The notes beneath the pieces were generated by a model that made no database searches, was not told the origin of the DNA, and worked only from the letters and a program-made list of their open reading frames with translations. Position numbers and translations under genes: made by a program. From Megaleporinus macrocephalus (lineage: Eukaryota; Chordata; Actinopteri; Characiformes; Anostomidae): a DNA stretch of 64,000 nt. The stretch's first letter is position 1; each line of letters opens with the position of its first letter. Below are positions 35,636 through 47,029 of the stretch, piece after piece. The stretch is taken from positions 25,241,849 through 25,305,848 of the forward strand of contig CM038702.1 in the NCBI GenBank assembly GCA_021613375.1. Direction: 5' to 3'.

Positions 35636-35839
35636 TCCGCTAACCACTTCAAAGCAGACCTTTGATGTTGGACTCCTATAATTATCCATGCCATCCAGTG
35701 GGAACTTTTCTTTGGTGACAGAATTCTCCAACAGTACAGGCTTCATTTGTATTAAAGCATGTAATTCTTTGAACGTCGGTTTGTATTGGCTCAGCACAAT
35801 CTTCAATTCTGGGTCATCTCTGCATTTTCTAAGTGATAT
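35636..35839 (-). other. Unexplained open frame bounded by AG and GT
   Basis: A 204-nt stretch (68 codons) open in one minus-strand frame, preceded by CTGTACAG and followed by GTGTATGTG, so it could be read as a phase 0-0 exon. The residue mix is protein-like, with a charged start (RKCRDDPELK), KPTFKELHALIQMKPVLLEN and FPLDGMDNYR. I recognise no family, and it has no MAGI similarity. The polypyrimidine tract before the AG is weak, and the GT sits at the edge of a CA/TG-rich run. It may be a decayed transposon or retrocopy fragment, or chance. Confidence 0.2.
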
Positions 35840-36735
35840 CTGTACAGTTCATGCAAAATTGTGAAAGAGCCATAAGCCAATGCAAGAAAATCTGGCCTTT
35901 TCTACGCTTGAGGAAAGTTAACCCACACAAAACTTATCTTTCCTGTAATGCAAGATATGCCCTGCTGCAGAATGTTTCTTTGATAGCAAACTTCATTCAT
36001 ATTCACTCAACAAATGGATGAAAAACAAGAGAGAAATATCCTCAAACTGTTAAAAAAAACAGCTGAAATGCTAATCAGACGTACACGAAACTTAGGCCGA
36101 CCCCTGCTTTTCCAGTAAGCATGCTTGGCTGACATCCCTGTGTTTCAGACTGCTAGAACACTAAAGGTACACACACTACAGGGTTAAACTGTGAACTGGG
36201 AGGACCAGAGACATGAGTCTTGTAGTTACTGAAAGCAAAGCTTAACAGAAGACAGAGGAATAAAAAAAACAGGGTTACAGTTCTGTAAAACGTTTTACTC
36301 ATATTTGCAAATGAATATGTAACATTTCACTTTGCTACCTCCAGAAGCTCACATCCAATAACTCATAGTGACATGAGGTTTGACACGGATCAAACAGAAA
36401 GCCTATAGAACACAGTATAGAAAAACAGAAAAACCTTGTGTCTGTACAAAACTGTCCATTCAGTCTGAAGAGCATTTGTGAGGTCAGGCACTGATGTTGG
36501 ATAAGAAGGCCGGACTGAAGGCAATTGACATTCCAATTCATCCCAAAGGCGTGTTGAGGTCAGGGCTCTGTGTAGACCACTTTTCTTCAATGCACCAAAC
36601 TCATCAAACCATGTTTCTGTGGCACACTGCTGAAACAGACTTTTTCCAAACTGCTGCCAGAAAGGTATAAGCACTGTCACCAATACCAAAAACTCCAGGG
36701 AACCTAAATCTGTGCTTTCTTTCTAATATACATAA

Positions 36736-36916
36736 CGTCGCTGTCCAAAGAAAAAAATCTCCATTTTCATTTTTGCATTAAATTTGGAGCAGCTGCCATT
36801 TACATTTTATGATCAATGGACCAATGACTCAAAATATATCTGTTTCCACTGACTTACATTAAAAGGATAGAACATTTTTTGGCCTCTTCTGTAAATATTT
36901 TCATTGGACAGCAACG
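36736..36916. mobile_element. MITE with terminal inverted repeats, best copy of its family
   Basis: A 181-bp element. The left end CGTCGCTGTCCAAAGAAAA and right end TTTTCATTGGACAGCAACG are inverted repeats with two mismatches over about 19 bp. Inner words 'ttggagcagctgccatttac', 'gacttacattaaaagg' and 'ggcctcttctgtaaat' link it to copies near 8.8, 18.7, 25.2, 32.9, 51.4 and 63.4 kb. No coding capacity. The target-site duplication is not clear. Confidence 0.8.
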
Positions 36917-37076
36917 ATATATATACATAGTATGTCTCATATTTCTTTCAAAAGTCTAATAAATGGCTAATAAATGATGAATATATTTTACAGTCAAATA
37001 AACACTCATCTAGTGCATGTTTCATTACACACTCAAGACTTGAATAAGACCTGCACCCCAGCAACTTAAGCCTCTT

Positions 37077-37120
37077 GTGAATATTTAGAGTATATGGTAA
37101 AACATACTCTAAATATTCAC
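37077..37120. repeat. Short perfect hairpin, 17-bp arms
   Basis: GTGAATATTTAGAGTAT (37077-37093) and its exact complement (37104-37120) flank a 10-bp loop. Pairing can extend through 'cttgtg'/'cacaaag' with one bulge. Confidence 0.95.
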
Positions 37121-37129
37121 CACAAAGAG

Positions 37130-38700
37130 TTTACACAGTACCACATGTAGTTACTTAGGGTGGCATGATAAATCGCTTTTACTGTTGTCATAATGTGTTC
37201 CCATGATAAACACAGCATTACGTGCCAGAGAGATGTCATTACACTGCTGGCACAAACCGCACTGTGCTGTGATTGAATGCTGCTTTTCCACCTGGAGGAC
37301 GAGAAGCTTAACCATTGGGCTAAACAGCCCATAAAAAACACACACATGCACAGCCTCAAAACACTCCAACCTGAACTACAGTTGCTGTTCTGATGTAAGT
37401 AGCTGTTAGTATTGTGTTTTATTTTATTTTGTACAATAGTAGATGCTTTTGTAATTCTGTGTTTCACTATTTGGAGATTGGTTATATTTGTGTTAACACA
37501 TTCAAAAAAGTGTATACTTGCATCACTTTCAGTCACATACACACTGTTTCAATAATAATGGACTGCTTCTCATTTTGTCATCATGAAATCAGGCAGTTGT
37601 ATCGATTTTGTATGTTGTATAGTCCTACAGTTACCTAAGAGAAAGCTATAGAATGTAATAAACCTGGGTTTCTAAAGGAGTTTAACTAAATTAGAAGACA
37701 TTCGCAAAAGAACGTTCCCTGTGGCTTATTAGAAAATAGCTAAATAGACAGCACAATCATGCAATCTGAAAAGCAATTCATACTGAGGTATCTAAAGTGG
37801 ACCAGCGCCTCGGACTGCTGTGTAATTTGCGTTTAGTCTCACTCCAGCCAGGAAATGCTGTCTACGTACAACAACATCCTGTTGATCAATCTGCTAAGTA
37901 TGATGGAAAAAAAAGAAAAGGAAAACAAAAGGAGAGTGCTTTTCTCTAGAAGACCAATGCAGAGCACAGGCCATCTGCAAACAAGACAAAAAGCTGGTCT
38001 ATAACAGATTACTGGTCCATCACAGAGCTGGATATGGGGTTGTTTGTTGTGTAGTAGTACTACTACTACAGTAATGCTGGGTCGTTTGTTGGGTAATGAC
38101 CTGGAAATCTCTGTGTGCAAAATATACTCTTCTCGGGGGAGGGAGGGAGAAAGAAAGGAGAGAGAAGGAAAGAAAAAAGAGAGGAAGCTAGTGAAAGAGA
38201 GAGTCTGATATAAAGCAACCTTTGAAAACCTGACACATAAAAATTGTTATAACATAAAAGCTGGAGCATAGCTGCTCGTACAAGCATAAAATCACACAAG
38301 CTGAAAAGCTCTCCCTCTCGCTTTCTCTCGCTTATTGAGTCTCTGTTAGACATTATTATATAATATATTTTATATTATTCTCACATCACTTTTAATTGTA
38401 CAGCACTCTTTACAGCACATATAGCTGTTTTACATTTTAAAGCCCTCTAATGAGCACTGCCATAGTAGCTCCATAGTTTTTGTCATAGTAGCCAGAACTC
38501 CCTAGGAGCATAAAAAAAGCAATCAGGACTCAAATAGAGAAATTTTCTAAAAGCAGGATGAAGAACCAATGAAAAGAACGAAGACTTGAAAGAAAAACGT
38601 CCCAAGAGTGTGACTAAGACTCAAAGCGAAACTCCATAATGGCACAAGGCGTCCACAAGATGCAGCACTGGCTGGTGGAAAACACTGGAAAAGCCTGGAA
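37130..38700. other. Intron sequence, no gene recognised
   Basis: Includes a GA-rich patch at about 38140-38200. Open frames at 37117-37542 and 37839-38353 overlap on both strands and show no domain. Confidence 0.5.
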
Positions 38701-38704
38701 AAGA

Positions 38705-39612
38705 CTGATTCACCCAATTTCTTATCTTTTTGTCACATAAAAAATGTTTCAAATCATTCAAAAAACAGATTTTAAATGGTCTTTATTTTTACTGAAGATA
38801 AAGTAAATGCCCCCTAAATCTAGCAACTGGTTATGACACACTTGGCAGTTGCAACTGCAAACAATCCTTTGCGATGAGCCTGTGAGTCTTTTACATCACT
38901 GTGGAGGAATTTCAGTCCACTCATCTTTTCAAAATTGCTTTAAATCGGCTACATTGGAGGGTTTTCCAGCATGACCTGCCCCTTTAAGGTCTCGTCACAG
39001 CATCCCAATGTGATTCAAGTCAGTACTTTGACTTGGCCACTACAAAACCTTCATTTTGTTCTTTTGGGCCAAGCAGAGGTGGACTTGCTTGAGTGCTTAT
39101 GTTGTCTTGCTGTATAACTCAACTGCGCTTAAGGTCACAAACTGATGGAAAGACTTTCTCATTCCCAGACCGTCCTGCTAGCATCTTTCAACTCTCCCAT
39201 GGAGGCCATTTTTGCCCAGCATCTTTCTTTTTGTGGAATCTTGTACATTGACCTTAACTGAGGCAAGTCAGGCCTGCAGTTCTTTAGATGCTCATCTGGG
39301 TTCTTGTGTGACCTCCTGAATGAGGCATCAGTGTGCTCTTTGTGAGATTTTGATAGGCCAGCCACTCCTAGTATGGTTCTCCACTGTTTTTTTCTATTTG
39401 GGGATAATGGCTTTTACTGTGGTTTGCTCTACTCTCAGAACATTAGCGATGGCTTTGTAACTCTTTCCAGGCGGTAGATTTCAATGACTTTGTGTCGCAC
39501 CTGTATTTGAATCAGCTATTTGAGAGCTTCTAGCTGCTTCACACTGGCAGTAATCACGTCTTGGCATATCTGTGAAATTGAGCCGAACAGTTAATTAAAT
39601 TAGGTAAACTAA

Positions 39613-39646
<34 letters not shown>

Positions 39647-39771
39647 ATTACTTTTTCACAGAGGGCCAGGCATGGCTGAACAGCATTTTTCTTTAAGTAA
39701 ATGAAATCATCAGTTAAACACAGCAACAATTAAAGACATTAAGAAGAGGCAAATACTTCTTCCTAGCACTG
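38705..39771 (-). mobile_element. Tc1-like element, internally deleted
   Basis: Both ends carry long diverged terminal repeats with inner blocks reading 'aatgcccccctaaatct' at the left and 'gggcaattactttttcacag' at the right; the right end finishes near 'cttcctagcactg'. The minus-strand frame 39159-39365 shows HTH-region sequence of a Tc1 transposase (SFRRSHKNPDEHLKNCRPDL, then CWAKMASMGELK). The plus-strand text at 38880-39090 corresponds to the C-terminal half. The catalytic middle is missing, joined near 39120-39190. The element holds the 32-bp poly-G run. Confidence 0.8.
39613..39644 (+). repeat. Poly-G run of 32
   Basis: Thirty-two consecutive G inside the right subterminal repeat of the Tc1-like element, just before 'caattactttttcac'. 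It can form G-quadruplex structures. Its true length may be uncertain because homopolymers are error-prone in sequencing. Confidence 0.9.
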
Positions 39772-41119
39772 CAGAACATAGTGGAACACACACACGACAG
39801 CATATTTAGAAGATGATGGAACGCGTACAAACTGAGTGGGAACATGGAGTTCAATATACGTGTAAAAAAAGAAATAGGAATCCCGAAAACAGGTTAGTAA
39901 TTCATGTAAGAGTAAAATTCTCAGTGTGATTCAGGAATACGATTGAAGTATATTATTAAAAAACTCTAGACACATTTGTTACATAATCAATAAAAGAGTC
40001 TAGTTTAATTCCACCCCTCCTCCAGCTGAAGGCGTTCATTTGCAACAAAGCAATTATCCCTCTTATCGTCCTATATCAGTATTAAACGCAGACTAAACAG
40101 TTCTACATGAAGCATGAACTCCGAGCACATTACTGCACTCAACAGGTCATCTGAGCCTCCGAATATGGAAATGAGCTACTGTGCAATCCGAACTGTTTTG
40201 TAATGTACAGTGCTAAATTCAAATGAAGTATCATTTTGCAAACTTAGGCATAAATGTGAGATTAAGTGCAGCGAACGAGGGGCCAACCAGTGCTTTTCTG
40301 AACAGGAAAGGCTCTGCAGGTTAAAAAGGAAAAACAAAGCGTCACGCTCAGCATCTGATTATCTGCCGCAGTCTCTAATCAGTGGTGAGCGTGGTGCAGG
40401 TAGCTGGTGCAGTCTCTACAGGAGAGCGCGCTGTAATCAGTGTGCTGGATTTGCAGGAAGGACCGTTTCTGCATGGGGCTTAACTTCGGATTGGGCTTTA
40501 TTCATTTTCCTAAATTGGCAACAGGTCTTTTTTTTATATACTCACACAGGCAAATTGGGCCTTTTAGAAAACAGCTTTTTATAATTTGGCCTCACACACA
40601 GCACTGAATGTTTTCCTGCAGCACTCACTGACAGGTAAATGTGTTCAGCATCTTTGAAAGAAACCGTCCACTTTGGTTGTGCAGCGTGTAAAGCTGGGAG
40701 AGACGAAGAGACAGGATGCAAGTGCAAACCTGGAGGTTTATTGAAAACATGGAAGAAAGCAATAAACAAAAGGCGACAAAACAGAGAAACAACACTAAAG
40801 GCACAAAGTCGTAAACAGGAAGAAAATACTGGGAGACATGAGGAGAACTAGAAAAACAACACAGGAGCAAAGAAACATGAACACAACCAGGGGTATATAT
40901 ACACAGAGAATTCACCATGAATACCTGGGGCTAATGAGAGGGCGGGGCTACAAACTATACACAGGTGACCAGAAGGCAGGACAGCAGAGAAGGCACAGAC
41001 CAAAACAACAATTAAAATAAAAACGGAAAGGGAAAACAAAGACACATGGCAGAGACATGAAGCAGAACAAAGACAGGAACACACAAAGGCAATCTCAGGC
41101 CAAGACAGGATGTGACATA

Positions 41120-42610
41120 GTGTCTTTCTATATGGGGTTTCTGTAGAAGGTTCTTTTGGCAAGAGATGTCTGTGGAGGCTAGCTGTGTAGGGTTTCTGTA
41201 GAGAACATTGTACATGGGCTTTCTGTCAAAGCTGGTTTTGTTTGGAGATTCTCTAGAACAGTGGTCAACAACCCTGCTCCTGAAGAAGATCAGTCTTCCT
41301 CCTCTAAAAGGTCTGATCTAACTAATTAAGCGGATTGACGATCTGAATGAAACCTGTTCAGTCAGAGTTGAATTCTGCAGGAAGGTAAATCTTTAGCTGC
41401 AGGGCTGGTAACCTCTGCTGTAGAGGTTAAACCCAGAGGAGGTTTTTATTGCTCAAATGCTGCCTCTGCACTGCACAGGAGATTTAATTATGACTCTAAT
41501 TCCTCAGGAGAAATAGCATTTAACAAAACTGAGACAAGAGACAGATAAAAACAACCATAATTACTCAGGATGTCAAAAAGCTCTTACATACGAAATGCTT
41601 GAGTTCTGTATTTATTTTAGGTACAGACAGACATGACATCAATGCCTTGGCACACCTGAGCACAGTGCGTGATTTTAACAAGACCTCTACAAGAAGAGTC
41701 AAGAGTAGACATATGAGATTACTGGGATCTTCAGGAGAAATATCTGAGTAGAGTGACTTATGCAAAAGTCATCTTAGTCATTGATACAGTTTGGCCTTGG
41801 GTTCCTATGGAGACTGTTTTTGCACAGGGATTCTGTAGGAGCTGGTTTTGTGGGAGTTTCTGTAGAGGATGTCTTCCATGGCGATTCTATAGAGTTTTGA
41901 TGTGCATGAGGTTTCTTCCTGAGTGTCTACTTCTGCATTGGGTTTCCTAAAAAAAGCCTGTATTTGCATGGACTTTCCCTAGAGGCTGGTTTTATATGGG
42001 CTTTCTGTAGAGTCTGTATTTGCATTGGGTATCTGTAGAGGCTGGCTTAGTATGGAGCTTCTCTAAAGACATAGCATGGAGATTATGCAGAGTGTGCAAG
42101 GGCCCTCTATATGGGCTGATTTTATGGGGTTTCTATAGAGGATGGTATCGCATGGGGTTTCCGTAGAGGCCGTATGTACATGAGGTTTTGGTAGAGCCTG
42201 TATTTGCATGAGCTTTCTGTAGATGCTGTTTTTGCATAGGCCATCCGCAGAGGCTAGTTCTGCATGGGGTTCCTGTGGGGGCCGTATTTGCATGGGGTTC
42301 TGTAGAGTCGTTTTTTTGCACGGGTTGTCTGTACCGTATTTACATGGGGTTTTCGTAAAGCCCGTGTTTGCGTGGGCTTTCTGTAGCGGCTGCATTGGCA
42401 TGGGTCTTCTTTTGAGGCTAGTTCTGCATGGGGTTTCTGTAGAAGCCATATTTACATGGGGTTCCTGTAGAGCCTGTTTCGCACAAGGCTACTGTCGAGG
42501 CTGTAAAAGCTGGCTTTGCATGGGGTTTCTGCAGAGGCAGACTTTTCACAGGCTTTCTGTAGAGGCCGTTTTTAGCATGGGACTTCGGTAGTGGCTGGTT
42601 TAGCATGCCT
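41120..42610 (-). repeat. Degenerate 27-bp minisatellite, interrupted
   Basis: Units of about 27 bp with consensus TGCATGGGGTTTCTGTAGAG then 'gctgttt'. They are seen at 41120-41258, then (after a small inserted element and unique sequence) from about 41775 to 42610. As 27 is divisible by three, the minus strand reads as a nine-residue repeat (…KPHANTAST / ETPCKYG…) in frames up to 128 aa; I judge these non-coding. Units differ from one another much more than in the 42-bp and 40-bp arrays. Confidence 0.85.
41259..41417. mobile_element. Small MITE inserted in the 27-bp minisatellite
   Basis: A 159-bp element with ends CAGTGGTCAACAACCCTG and CAGGGCTGGTAACCTCTG, inverted repeats with a few mismatches. 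The flanks CTCTAGAA and CTGTAGAG (6 of 8 matching) could be a decayed 8-bp target-site duplication, consistent with a hAT-type mechanism. Confidence 0.65.
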
Positions 42611-43640
42611 GTGTCCTACGGCTGTGTGTTATGAGTCACCTCACTATTCTCCAGCTGTCAGTCAGAGCCAACGGCTGCATTAATGCCTGCAATATGGTGC
42701 CCATCGCGGGTCTCTGTATCATTCTCCCTGTATCCTCCTGCATCTTATCCCCTTGCATCTCATCTTCTGTTGTTCAGTTCAGGTTAACAGGCTTTATTAA
42801 CATGACTGTTTCACATTGCCAAAGCATTTGCATGGTAGAAGGCAATGTATTAGTGTTATGTAGAACTATTAATGGTCTTCCTCTCCTTGTCTTTTTCACC
42901 TACTCCTGTTCGACCATGCTGACTACTGCTCTGTAAGTACCAGCTACCAGCATGTGACTGATTCCAGAGCTATTAGGCTACTCTTGCCTTGCCCTCATGG
43001 CTCCTTCTGCCTTGCCCTCATGGCTCCTTCTGTAAACATTTACTATCCTGCAGCATTAAGGAGACCCTTGCCAATGGCTGCTGGGAGCTGTTCTAGTGCC
43101 TGTGCACATGAAAGCTGAATACAAAAAAGAGAGAGCATGAGATGCCGCACAGGGAAGTGTGTCCTACTTCCTCCTCCGCCTGTTTATGATACAATTTGAC
43201 AAGGAGCTTCCCATGGCGCAGTGATTCATCGGGGGAAATAACAGCTTGTTGCTGGGCTCTGCTAAAGGAACAGGCGATGACGCCGGTCGACATCCCGCAC
43301 GTAATTAACAACAGAATTGACAGCGCGGCCTGACATGCAAGATCAGCCTCGCTAATGGGAAGCTAAATGGTGAAATTCTCTAGGACTGTGAGAAATGTCA
43401 AGCGAGGGGTAGGAGGTGGTGGGAAAGAATAGCGAAAGATTAAATGTAGAGAACGCCATAAGAGAGCAACTGGAGAACAAATTTGATCAAATTATTCTAC
43501 CGATCATCTTGTTTAAAGTTAATGTGGGGTGGTGGATGAGTTCTCTATAACTGGACTGACGACAACTTTAAACGACAGCACAAAACCATTATATCTTTAA
43601 CAGGAATACAGTGTCCTCCACAAATATTATATATAGGGAT

Positions 43641-44755
43641 ATACACCGATAAGCCATAACATTAAAACCACCACCTTATATCTACACACACTGTCTGTTT
43701 TATCAGCTCCACTTACCATACAGGAGCACTGCGGTCCATCTGAATCACTGCACACATTGTTTATCCCCTTTCACCCTGTTCGTTAATTGTCAGGACCCCC
43801 ATAGGGCCAGGTACTCCTAGGGAGGTGGATCATTCTCAGCTCTGCAGTATCACTGACATGGTGGTGGTGTGTTAGCGTATGTTGCGCTGGTATGAGTGAA
43901 TCAGACACAGCAGTGCTGCTGGAGTTTTCAAACACCTCCGTGTCACTGCTGGACTGAGAAAAAGTCCAACAACAGTGTCCTGTGGGCAGCATCCTATGAC
44001 CACTGATGAAGGACTTAGGGATGACCAACACAAACTGTGCAGCAACAGATGAGCTATCAGATTTGCCTTTACATTTACAAGGTGGACTAGCAAGGTGGGC
44101 GTGTCTAATAGAGTGGACAGTGAGTGGACACAGTTTTTTTTTTAACTCCAGCAACATTACTGTGTCTGATCCACTCATACCAGCACAACACACACTAACA
44201 CACCACTACCACTTCAGTGTCAGTGCAGTGCTGAGAATGATCCACCACGCAAATAATACCTGCTCTCTGGTGGTCCTTTTGGGGGTCCTGATCAATAAGG
44301 AACAGAGTAAAAGGGTGCCTATGCAGAGAAACAGATGGACTACAGTCTGTGAGTGTAGGCAGGGCAAGGCAAGTTTATTTGTATAGCATAGTATTTGTTT
44401 TCAGTCTGGATTTAAAGGTGTCCAGTGTTGGGGCTCTTCTAACACTCTCGCTCAACTGATTCCATTTAACAGCAGCACAGTAACTAAACGCTGCTTCCCC
44501 ATGCTTAGCCTTTACCTTAGGAAGGACTAACTGACTACTTCCTAACGATCTAAGAGTTCTTAGAGTTCATATCTCTGTACTAGATCACACAGATAAGCTG
44601 GTCCTATACCATTCAGACATTTATAGAGCAGTAAAAGGACCCTGAAGTCTAGTGTAGAACTATAAAGTGCACCTGTATTGTAAGTGGAGCTGATAAAATG
44701 GACAATGCGTGTAGATATGAGGAGGTGGTTTTAATGTTATGGCTGATGGGTGTAT
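43641..44755. mobile_element. Family C non-autonomous element, complete copy with nested insert
   Basis: Terminal inverted repeats ATACACCGATAAGCCATAAC at the left and GGCTGATGGGTGTATAT at the right extend as a long imperfect palindrome ('attaaaaccacc', 'atctacaca'). Inner palindromic blocks ('ggtatgagtgaatcagacacagcagtgctgctgg' and its complement) repeat in both halves. There is no transposase. The class is undetermined; TA-like flanks and Tc1-like motifs in relatives suggest Tc1/mariner parentage (inference). Other copies: 25800, 27105, 30285. A 292-bp repeat is nested at 44359-44650. Confidence 0.85.
44359..44650 (+). mobile_element. Repeat nested inside the family C element, with 7-bp duplication
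   Basis: Family C sequence stops at 'gagtgtag' and resumes at 'agtgtagaactataaagtgc'. AGTGTAG is duplicated at 44352-44358 and 44651-44657. The insert opens with 'gcagggcaaggcaagtttatttg' and contains 'cagcacagtaactaaacgc' and 'ataagctggtcctata'. No coding capacity; SINE-like or MITE-like, undecided. Confidence 0.8.
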
Positions 44756-45700
44756 ATATTCCTGGTAAATATGATATAACCATTATTTGAGGTAGAATGA
44801 CTAAAAGAAAGAACCTCTATCATTTAATGAAAAGCTCAAGTTTCAGTAAATCCAGTGGAATATGTCATCAGCGGCATGTGTAATATCCCCTCCCAGTTTT
44901 TGTGTGATCCTCTCATGGTTTGCACATATGCATGAGCAAGAGACGCTCATTTTGCATTGCACATTTAGGCTCATGTGTCAGTTCCATCCTGAAAATGTGG
45001 GTAGAATTTCTATTGGAAAGTGATGCACAAGACTTGAGTCTCGGAGACGGGCGCAAACAGCCAGAGAATGAGAACCAATAGTCACAAGACCATGAAATGT
45101 CAAGCAGTGTACTCTCTCCCGGGGAAGGTGTAACAGTGCGTTTAGATGCTTTATTGAATACGTTCATCTTGGGAGCAACGAGAAGTCAGATAAGTAATTA
45201 TCCAGTTACAATAAATTTTCATCATGTTATGTGCCCTGAGACTTGATCACCACTTTGAAATGTCAGGTACTTCATATGTTAATTTAATTAAAACTTGTTG
45301 TGGTAGCAGGACAGCTCTCAGCCTGGAAGATATACAGGACCACCAAGTAAGAATCTTTATTAGTTATTATTAGTATTAAATTCTTTATTAGTTAATTTAT
45401 TCAATATTTCTTTTTAATATTGATTGCAGATATTTGAATGGTGAGACCAGGCTTTATAAATGTTAGTGTACTAGGACTTTATATTTAGCATTTGTTTACC
45501 AAAGTGGCCACACCTGAGCATACATACAGACCCTTCTACTGAATTAGTTCACACTGTGATCCAACTTTAAAAACAATTAGTCAGTCTAGTATTCAGAAGT
45601 ATTATATTACGTCTATTTAAACATAGATAAATAAAAACATAAATTAAAACATAAACTGAGATAATAATGAGCTAAATATAAAGAAAACTATCATTTATAG

Positions 45701-46411
45701 CAGGGGTATTTAATTAGAGTTTAGTAAGGTCCAGTTAGAGTAGATTTCCTCAGGCTAAGGACCGGTCTGTCATCATTTCTAACTTGTGTTATGATTTAGT
45801 GCCGTATCCCGTTTACTGAAGTATCCAAGTATCAGCATCCTTTACCATCAGCAACTGAAAGAAAAAAACTTACAAATAAAGTTCAGTATATTTCAACAAT
45901 ATAAACTGTTTTCATGTTGAACTTAATGAGTTATTTATAAAACTTTAAAAAATGTTGCTTTTGTAAAAACAAGAGCTACATTAAAAAACAGAATGCTTTT
46001 GAAAAAAGTGCATCATAAAGTGCTTATTTATAGAAAAAGTAAACACAACCTTTTGGAGCACACCTTCTGAATTAGCCTTTTTCTGACTCGCTTTATTCTC
46101 TGATTCGCTTTATTCTCCAATTCACTTTATTTTCCAATTCACTTTATTCTCTGATTGCTGCTTCTCGCTTTGTACCTCATCTGTATGCGCGCCACACTTC
46201 TGGATCTGCACAGATCTGATTGGCTAAGGAGCCTTTGGTGATTGTACAACGCACATGATTGGTTTGTGAGGTAACTGCAATGCAAAGCCCGTATAGCGTA
46301 AAGACAAGTAAAAAAGTAGAAAAGTTCCCCTGCTTAAAATAAACACTGTCAGAATTAAAACCTTCCCAATAGTTTGGACCAGGACCGCGGTTTGCCTATT
46401 AGTGGCCTCAG
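45701..46411 (-). mobile_element. hAT-like element with 8-bp target-site duplication
   Basis: A 711-bp element, CAGGGGTATTTAATTAG at one end and CTGAGGCCACTAATAGG (minus strand) at the other. Exact flanking ATTTATAG occurs at 45693-45700 and 46412-46419. Inside are four 18-bp tandem units (46085-46160, 'ttcgctttattctc') and a CAAT-rich, CpG-bearing stretch. The element at 56350-56803 is a relative in the opposite orientation that still carries transposase-like coding words. This copy has none, so it is non-autonomous. Confidence 0.9.
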
Positions 46412-46582
46412 ATTTATAGGATGCTTGCTTTTAGGATTAGGATTAGGGTGTCCTTACGTTTCAATACTTATGTTTTTTCTTGTAAAGTGAAGTTAATTTC
46501 ACAGTTGACTGTAAGTTTATTAATAAATAAATAATAAAATAAAATAATATTTTTTATGTCACTGGAGCACAACAAGTTTTAA

Positions 46583-46740
46583 TCTGTAGGTGAAGCCTTA
46601 TTTTAGACACACCCCTGCATTTTAGAGCAGGAAGTAAGACAATATCCCTGTCCCTCATTGCCACATGGTAAGCAATTAAATTCCATTGTTTGTAAGTAAA
46701 GGTGTCCAAAAGATTGAGAATAAGTGTGTATTAATAAATG
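46583..46740 (+). repeat. Dispersed repeat, copy related to 2855-3010
   Basis: See the entry at 2855. Same order of shared words, same orientation. Confidence 0.5.
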
Positions 46741-46764
46741 AAATTGAAAGTTGTGTGTGTCTAT

Positions 46765-47021
46765 TAGGGGTGTAGGAAAATATCGAAATATCGAATATCG
46801 GGATATTATGTTTGGTGATACTGTATCGATTCTTAAATACACAGTATCGATACACAGATTCCTGACAGACAGTGAATCATTGTGTGTTGTGTTTAAACCT
46901 CTGACCACTATATGGCAATGTTGTAATCCATTTTCAGCTCCACTCCAACATTATATTGAATTGTGAGTGCTGTATTACGATACGTATTGTATCGTCAGGT
47001 TCTTGCCAATACACAGCTCTA
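46765..47021. mobile_element. Short hAT-like MITE with 8-bp target-site duplication
   Basis: A 257-bp element beginning TAGGGGTGTAGG and ending CACAGCTCTA, an imperfect inverted repeat. It is flanked by GTGTCTAT (46757-46764) and GTGTCTAC (47022-47029), 7 of 8 matching. Subterminal 'tatcgaaatatcg' and 'cgatacgtattgtatcg' words in both orientations. No coding region. Confidence 0.8.
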
Positions 47022-47029
47022 GTGTCTAC

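Noticed and set aside
42063..42449. 128-aa repetitive minus-strand open frame
   Set aside because: 27-bp minisatellite with a period divisible by three; no start context, splice sites or known domain.
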